The position numbers and the translations under genes are program-made. The notes under the pieces are model-generated. The model was given only the letters and a program-made list of their open reading frames with translations, had not been told where the DNA came from and searched no databases. Source: Ricinus communis (taxonomy: Eukaryota > Streptophyta > Magnoliopsida > Malpighiales > Euphorbiaceae). From it: a DNA stretch of 64,000 nt. Of the stretch, positions 59,051 through 64,000 are shown piece after piece. Positions within the stretch are counted from its first letter, which is position 1. Each line of letters opens with the position of its first letter. Location: assembly GCF_019578655.1 (NCBI RefSeq), contig NC_063259.1:29375277-29439276 (forward strand), written 5' to 3'.

Positions 59051-61190
59051 GGTTCTTACAACGCTGCACCGCCGCTTTTTCTACCTCTCCAGATGGTTTA
59101 AAGATAATTGCCCAACTACTCCACTCGGGTGACTTTTATTTCTTTTCGGTTTTTATTTTTATCAAATTTGGAAGCGTTAATGACATGTTTATATAACTGT
59201 GACGTAATATATATGACTTCATTAATTGATGTTACTCTTTCATTTATATCAACAAATCTAATTAAAGTATCTCATGTTCCACTAATATATTATCAACAAT
59301 ATTTTAATGATGATTAAGCAATTAAAATTTTAAAGTATTTCAAACACGCTACATTGTCGATCTAACCTAAAATTAATATAAAGTATTGTTAGTAATTTCC
59401 TTTGATGAAATGAACTAAATAACAACAAAAGCTTTTTACATTTGTTTATAAATTATTAAATTATTTATATTAATTAAATAAATTATTTATTTAGTTTATT
59501 TTAATTTTATAACTAATTACAGTAGATTAATTTCATTCTGTTTTTCGATAAATATTACAATTATAGTTTTAAAACTATTATCATGTTGGTTATTAATATT
59601 TTCAATTTAGTCTTTTTTTCTACAAAAATAGTATTTATTCCATCATAAATCGCTATAGTTTAAATACTATCTTAGTCAGTTACATGATAAAAACAAATGA
59701 AACAAACACAATAATATTTTTTTCTATTTAACTGATAAAATCTAAAATATATGATAATAATTAAAAATTTAATGAAAATCTAAATATTTGTGTTGTCAAT
59801 TAGAGGAAAAGAAAATAAACTCGAAGTGCATATGAGATCAGGAGAAGGACGTATAATAATAGCACTACTATCCCCAATTTATGAAACGTGATGAGAGATC
59901 GGGCGATGGGCTGCCATTTTTCCTCGTTGGCCAATGCTATAGGAGTGAATCTCTAGTTAAATTCCTGTTTTAGCACTTCCGATTCTTATTTTATTATATA
60001 AAAAAATCAAAATAGCAGTGATATAAGAAAAGAAAATCCCCTGGAATATAAGAGTTACGATAAACTAGTGTTTGCGAAAAGGGTGGGTTTAAAACAGAAT
60101 TACGAAACAAATGGCAGCCCACTGCCGGGCGAGCGGACATTCCAAAGTTACAGCAGCAGGGTAAGGATTGAAAAAGAAAGAAATAAAATCACAAATAAAA
60201 ATCATTATCTTTTAGGGGAAAAAAAGAAAAAAGACATCCTTCTGCGCATTGTAATGTGTGCAGCGTGTCCCTCTGGAAGTGTGTGGACTGGCGTGGCTTG
60301 CGCCGCACCTGCATGACGAAATGCACATGGGCCAATAGTCGACGTGTGAATCCATAGGCCCAATATGAGCCTGGTGGAATCCCAATCACATTGACTGCGC
60401 CGCCAACTAAGGTCCATGGAAATTAAAATTGAAAATACATTTTTTTTAGACAAGCACAAAAGCACAATAATTTTTTTTGATAAACAGCAAAATCTTTTTA
60501 GTAAATTAGGTATGAATTTATTTAAATTTTAGAGCTTAAATGTGATTTTTGTTAATATTTTTATATACATGTGCATTACTTTGTGTTATATGATTTCTCA
60601 AAGAAATAAGTCTGTTTTATGTATAAAATTCTAATTTTTTTATTAACAAAATAATTAATTCTATTGAGTCAAAAGGACTTCAAAATAGAACAGCTAAAAG
60701 GTTCTTAATTTTTTGTTATTCACAATAAAATAAACTTAAATAATATCATTATTTAAACAATTAGAAGTACTTATGTCATTTCATATGGTTTTCTTGTGTG
60801 TATGTTAAATAGCATTTCTCTCTCAATTTTTGGCTTTAATATACTATTAAATTATTCTTTTAGAAGTTTTTTGATATTTCATGTGTTATTTTTTATATAG
60901 GAGTAGTGAAAGGAAAAATAATTTGATTCGATATTTTAATCAAGCAAAAAGGTCCGTAGTGGTCTCTCTCTGGTCAAAAACGACCTTTTTTGGCTAGACC
61001 TCAGCTCAGATCATTCTTGGATGCTAACGACACTTTTCGATCTGTGAATCGTTTACCTAAAAATAATTAAATTTATAAAAAAATATTTATAAATATCAAT
61101 GCACAACTTAAAATCATAAAATGAAGTATTTTTTTTATAAATTTATAATATATTAGTTCATTAGTATAATTAATAATTGTTAAAAATATA
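59051..61190. other. AT-rich intergenic DNA with a GC-richer island
   Basis: 59870-60420 is clearly less AT-rich than its flanks and carries overlapping frames on both strands (60068-60316, 60205-60465) with no family resemblance. It may be a decayed promoter or transposon piece. The rest is featureless. Confidence 0.45.
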
Positions 61191-61454
61191 TTTATCTATA
61201 TATAATTTTTAATATTTATTTATTTATATATAATTTTTAATTTTAATTTTAATTTTAATATTAATTTTTAATTTTATATTTAAATATTTTTATTAATTTT
61301 TATTAAAATACATAATTTTATAAAAACATAAAAATTATCTTATTAGGAAGTTTAAATAATACTCATCTTACCCGTACTATTGCAAATAACATCCTTTTCC
61401 AGGATTATTTGATAAATTTCACAAGTTGAATTCATTAACTAAATATATTTTATT

Positions 61455-62165
61455 CATCAATCTATATATATATATATATATATATATTAATTTTGAAATT
61501 TAATTTGTTTTAATATATATATTTAATTTTTGACACATAAATTTTTTTATTTTGATATGTGTACTTATTATATAAAATTTAAATTTATGAGTAATTTAAT
61601 AATTTTTCTATTAATTTATAGATTAAAAGTTATATTCCTAATTAAAACACTGACTTTAATTCTAAAAGATAATAAATTAGTTTTTAAATTAGATAATAAT
61701 TAATTTATAATTAAATAATAATTATTTTATAAAATAAAATTTTTAATTATTTTTTAATATTATATTAACTAGTAAAATAATTTTATAATTAGATAATAAT
61801 TCTAATTATAAAAATTACAATTTTAAATATTCTATTCACTAATAAATTAATATTTTTAATTATATAATAATTGTTAATTTTAAAAAATATTAATATTAAT
61901 TATATGAATAGTACTAATTTATATAATATTATAATTAATTAATAAATATCTTTAAAATAATTTTATATTATTGTAAAAAATAAAATTTTAGATTTTAAAA
62001 AATATTTAAAATATTTAAAAACAATTAATTTACTGTTATTTTTTAAGTATTATAAATTAATATTAAATATAAATATTTATTAAATTATGTATATAAATTT
62101 AATTTTATAATTAAAATAATAATAATGTCTGCAACTCACAGGATAAACAACTAGTTTATCATTAA
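61455..62165 (-). repeat. AT-rich dispersed repeat, inverted copy
   Basis: Read on the minus strand it starts CTAGTTGTTTATCCTGTGAG and continues TTGCAGACATTATTATTATT, matching the start of the copy at about 52250. It then contains AGAATTAAAGTCAGTG, TATGTGTCAAAAATTAA and a terminal ATATAT run (61463-61488 on the plus strand). It is therefore the same family as 51430-53050 in opposite orientation. Confidence 0.6.
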
Positions 62166-62169
62166 AAAT

Positions 62170-62880
62170 AATATTATTTAATATTTATTTAGATCAAGTT
62201 TACAGATATTTTCATTTAGAAAAAAAATAAAATTTACAAATGTGTTTATCTGCTCCTAAAAAATAGTTAAAATATCTACATTAACTAAAGCTACGTTTTC
62301 CATATAAAAAAATAAAGTAAGAATATAAGTTATAAAAGGTTAAAAGTTTATTATTTTATTGAAATTTTAATAAAATTATAATTTTAAAATAAATATAAAA
62401 ATAATATTTTAAAATAATATTTTGTTAAAATTAAATTTTTAAATCTTAATTAAATTTTTATAAGATGCTGACTATTAAAATAAAAACTCAAAAAATTTAA
62501 AAATTAAATTTATATAAGTTCTCGCATTCAAATAAAATAATTAATATCATTCAACATATGATATTTTTATTTAAATATTTAAAATTTTATTTTTAAATTT
62601 GAATAATAAAATTATAATATAAAAATAATTATAAAATAACTAATTGAATTGTTAAATAAAGAGAATCATAAATTTTAAAATTCTAACAACTAAAAAACCT
62701 AAAACTTACAAATCTACCAATGGACCCTAATAGGAATTAAAAAATAAACATAACCATTTTATGAAACCGGAGGCACCACACCAAACCCAAACCCAAACCC
62801 ACAAAAGTAAAACCCTTTCTGTGGTAAACCCGAATCACTTTTCTCTTCAAAATCCTGTCACCGTAGGGGCACGTACATGT
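62170..62880. other. AT-rich DNA and CLPT promoter
   Basis: AT-rich to about 62740, then a less AT-rich promoter or leader with ACCAAACCCAAACCC repeats just before the CLPT start. The 60-codon minus frame 62737-62919 is a by-product. Confidence 0.5.
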
Positions 62881-62882
62881 TA

Positions 62883-64000
62883 ATGGCGACTCAGACTTTC
62901 TCATTTCTCTCAATTTCACTCCCTACTTCCAAAATTTACGTCGAGAAACCTCACCATTCTTCGCTCCTACTTCCACTAAGCTCCTTTCACGGTAACAAGC
63001 TATTGATTAAACAATCCAATTTCAGCAATTTCGTCCTCAAGTCCCATGGCTCTACAGCTGCTACTGTGTTATCAAGTCTGCCTACTAAGTATGTCTTTGC
63101 GTTATGCTGCCTGCTTATTATCATTGTTGTTATTATCATTACTATTGTTATTATTATTAGTATTTTATTTGAAAATTACAATCTTATTTACTATAATTTG
63201 GCTGATATTTGCAGGAGACATCCTTCGGGGAAAATACCAAAGTGCGTTATGAGTATTACTTTTATTTTTATTAGTATTTTTTGTTTTAGTTGTGTATATG
63301 TCTGAGTAGTGTATTGATTGAAGATATTTTGGCGAGTGATTAGATGGTCTGCAAGGGCAATAAGGTCATTTGGTTTGGGGGAATTGGAAGCGAGGAAGCT
63401 CAAGTATCCTAATACTGGAACTGAAGCACTTCTTATGGGGATTTTGATTGAGGGTTAGTAAGTAGAACTCTTTCTCTATCATTAGTTACTATTTTGCCAT
63501 TCACGTGTTATATTTGTGTAATAGAGTGGCATCTTTCTATGCTGAAATATGAAATTGTTTTTTGTTCTGATGATGATGTTGTATTCTCGTCCTTTTCAGT
63601 AATGAATCAACTGAAACAGCATTTACTAGGCAATTTTTATTATGTTAATTTCAGCTTATCTGAGTAGTAGGGTATTGTTTTGAGTTATCAATTTATAGGA
63701 TAGGACATTGCCTGGTCGAAATGTGTGTGAAAAAACATTGAACAATGCTCCTTTATCGTGTGCATCTTCATTGCGCATTTTCAGCTGCAGCATATCTTTT
63801 GATTTCGTACATAACCATTTATGAACCAAGAAGCAAGTACTGATATTATGCTGAATGAGATGTTATATGCTGCACTTTGTGGATAAGACAAGATGTATTG
63901 TGTTAAAGAATCCTGTGGTAATATTAATTCCCTCACAAGCTTGTAAGAGGATAGGCATTTCTTGGGTTTTAGATACATAACCTTCAAGGTCGATAGATTA
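62883..64000 (+). CDS. CLPT: Chloroplast Clp protease accessory protein CLPT, 5' part (partial)
   Basis: Three exons are visible: 62883-63088, 63215-63241 and 63344-63453; the rest lies beyond the right edge, and 63454-64000 appears to be intron. The N-terminus (MATQTFSFLSISLPTSK, Ser/Thr-rich, few acidic residues) is a typical chloroplast transit peptide. Exon 3 encodes WSARAIRSFGLGELEARKLK, followed by YPNTGTEALLMGILIEG, the start of the Clp N-terminal repeat domain of CLPT proteins. CLPT1/CLPT2 bind the plastid ClpPR core and help its assembly. Phases agree at both introns (AA+G, AA+A). Whether it is CLPT1 or CLPT2 cannot be settled here. The 142-codon open frame at 62877-63305 reads through intron 1 and is not the product. 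Confidence 0.88.

Noticed and set aside
62877..63305. 142-codon open frame with a poly-Ile/Val hydrophobic stretch
   Set aside because: Only the start is coding; the hydrophobic part is CLPT intron 1, which is AT-rich and bounded by GTATGT and TTTGCAG.
1..64000. CRISPR arrays, operons, prophage or other prokaryotic systems
   Set aside because: No regularly spaced repeats of that kind; all genes are intron-bearing plant genes, and the tandem arrays present are minisatellites or microsatellites.

Overview
This is a nuclear genomic window from a dicot plant. Every complete gene has plant-type GT-AG introns, the intergenic DNA is very AT-rich, and all the recognisable families are typical of land plants: HIR, nucleoplasmin-FKBP, cytosolic enolase, AHL, TBL, CLPT, DUF1442 and VIM/ORTHRUS. 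The gene models look like an euphorb or other rosid, but that is an impression and not a proof. There are no bacterial, organellar or viral genes.

Layout, left to right. 0-0.2 kb: first exon of a DUF1442 gene, running off the left edge (-). 4.3-6.4 kb: a five-exon HIR/SPFH gene (+). 7.5-8.6 kb: a degraded dispersed repeat. 10.5-12.0 kb: a decayed VIM/ORTHRUS gene (+) followed by a 59-bp minisatellite. 12.4-21.3 kb: a gene-poor stretch. 21.3-23.7 kb: an intronless BED/hAT-derived gene (-). 23.7-28.4 kb: transposon relics. 28.5-32.4 kb: an 11-exon FKBP53-type histone chaperone gene (+), convergent with a 17-exon cytosolic enolase gene at 35.3-38.6 kb (-). 33.5-41.3 kb also holds three inverted-repeat elements. 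43.0-43.7 kb: an EBP2 pseudogene. 44.9-45.3 kb: a small DUF761 protein (+). 47.0-50.3 kb: an AT-hook AHL gene (-). 51.3-53.1 and 61.4-62.2 kb: copies of an AT-rich repeat family in opposite orientations. 54.15-54.28 kb: a candidate 41-residue micropeptide ORF (+). 54.9-58.0 kb: a TBL (DUF231) wall O-acetyltransferase gene (-) with a GC-AG intron. 62.9 kb to the right edge: the start of a chloroplast CLPT gene (+).

The genes do not form a pathway or operon; this is ordinary plant gene order. Exon joins were worked out by hand by checking reading phase across each splice site and agreement with remembered family sequence. For FKBP53, enolase, AHL, TBL and HIR the exons join in frame throughout. 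I found no convincing undescribed multi-gene system. The observations most worth a second look are the micropeptide ORF, the domesticated hAT gene, the truncated VIM copy with its minisatellite, the GC-AG intron, and the cluster of inverted-repeat elements around enolase.
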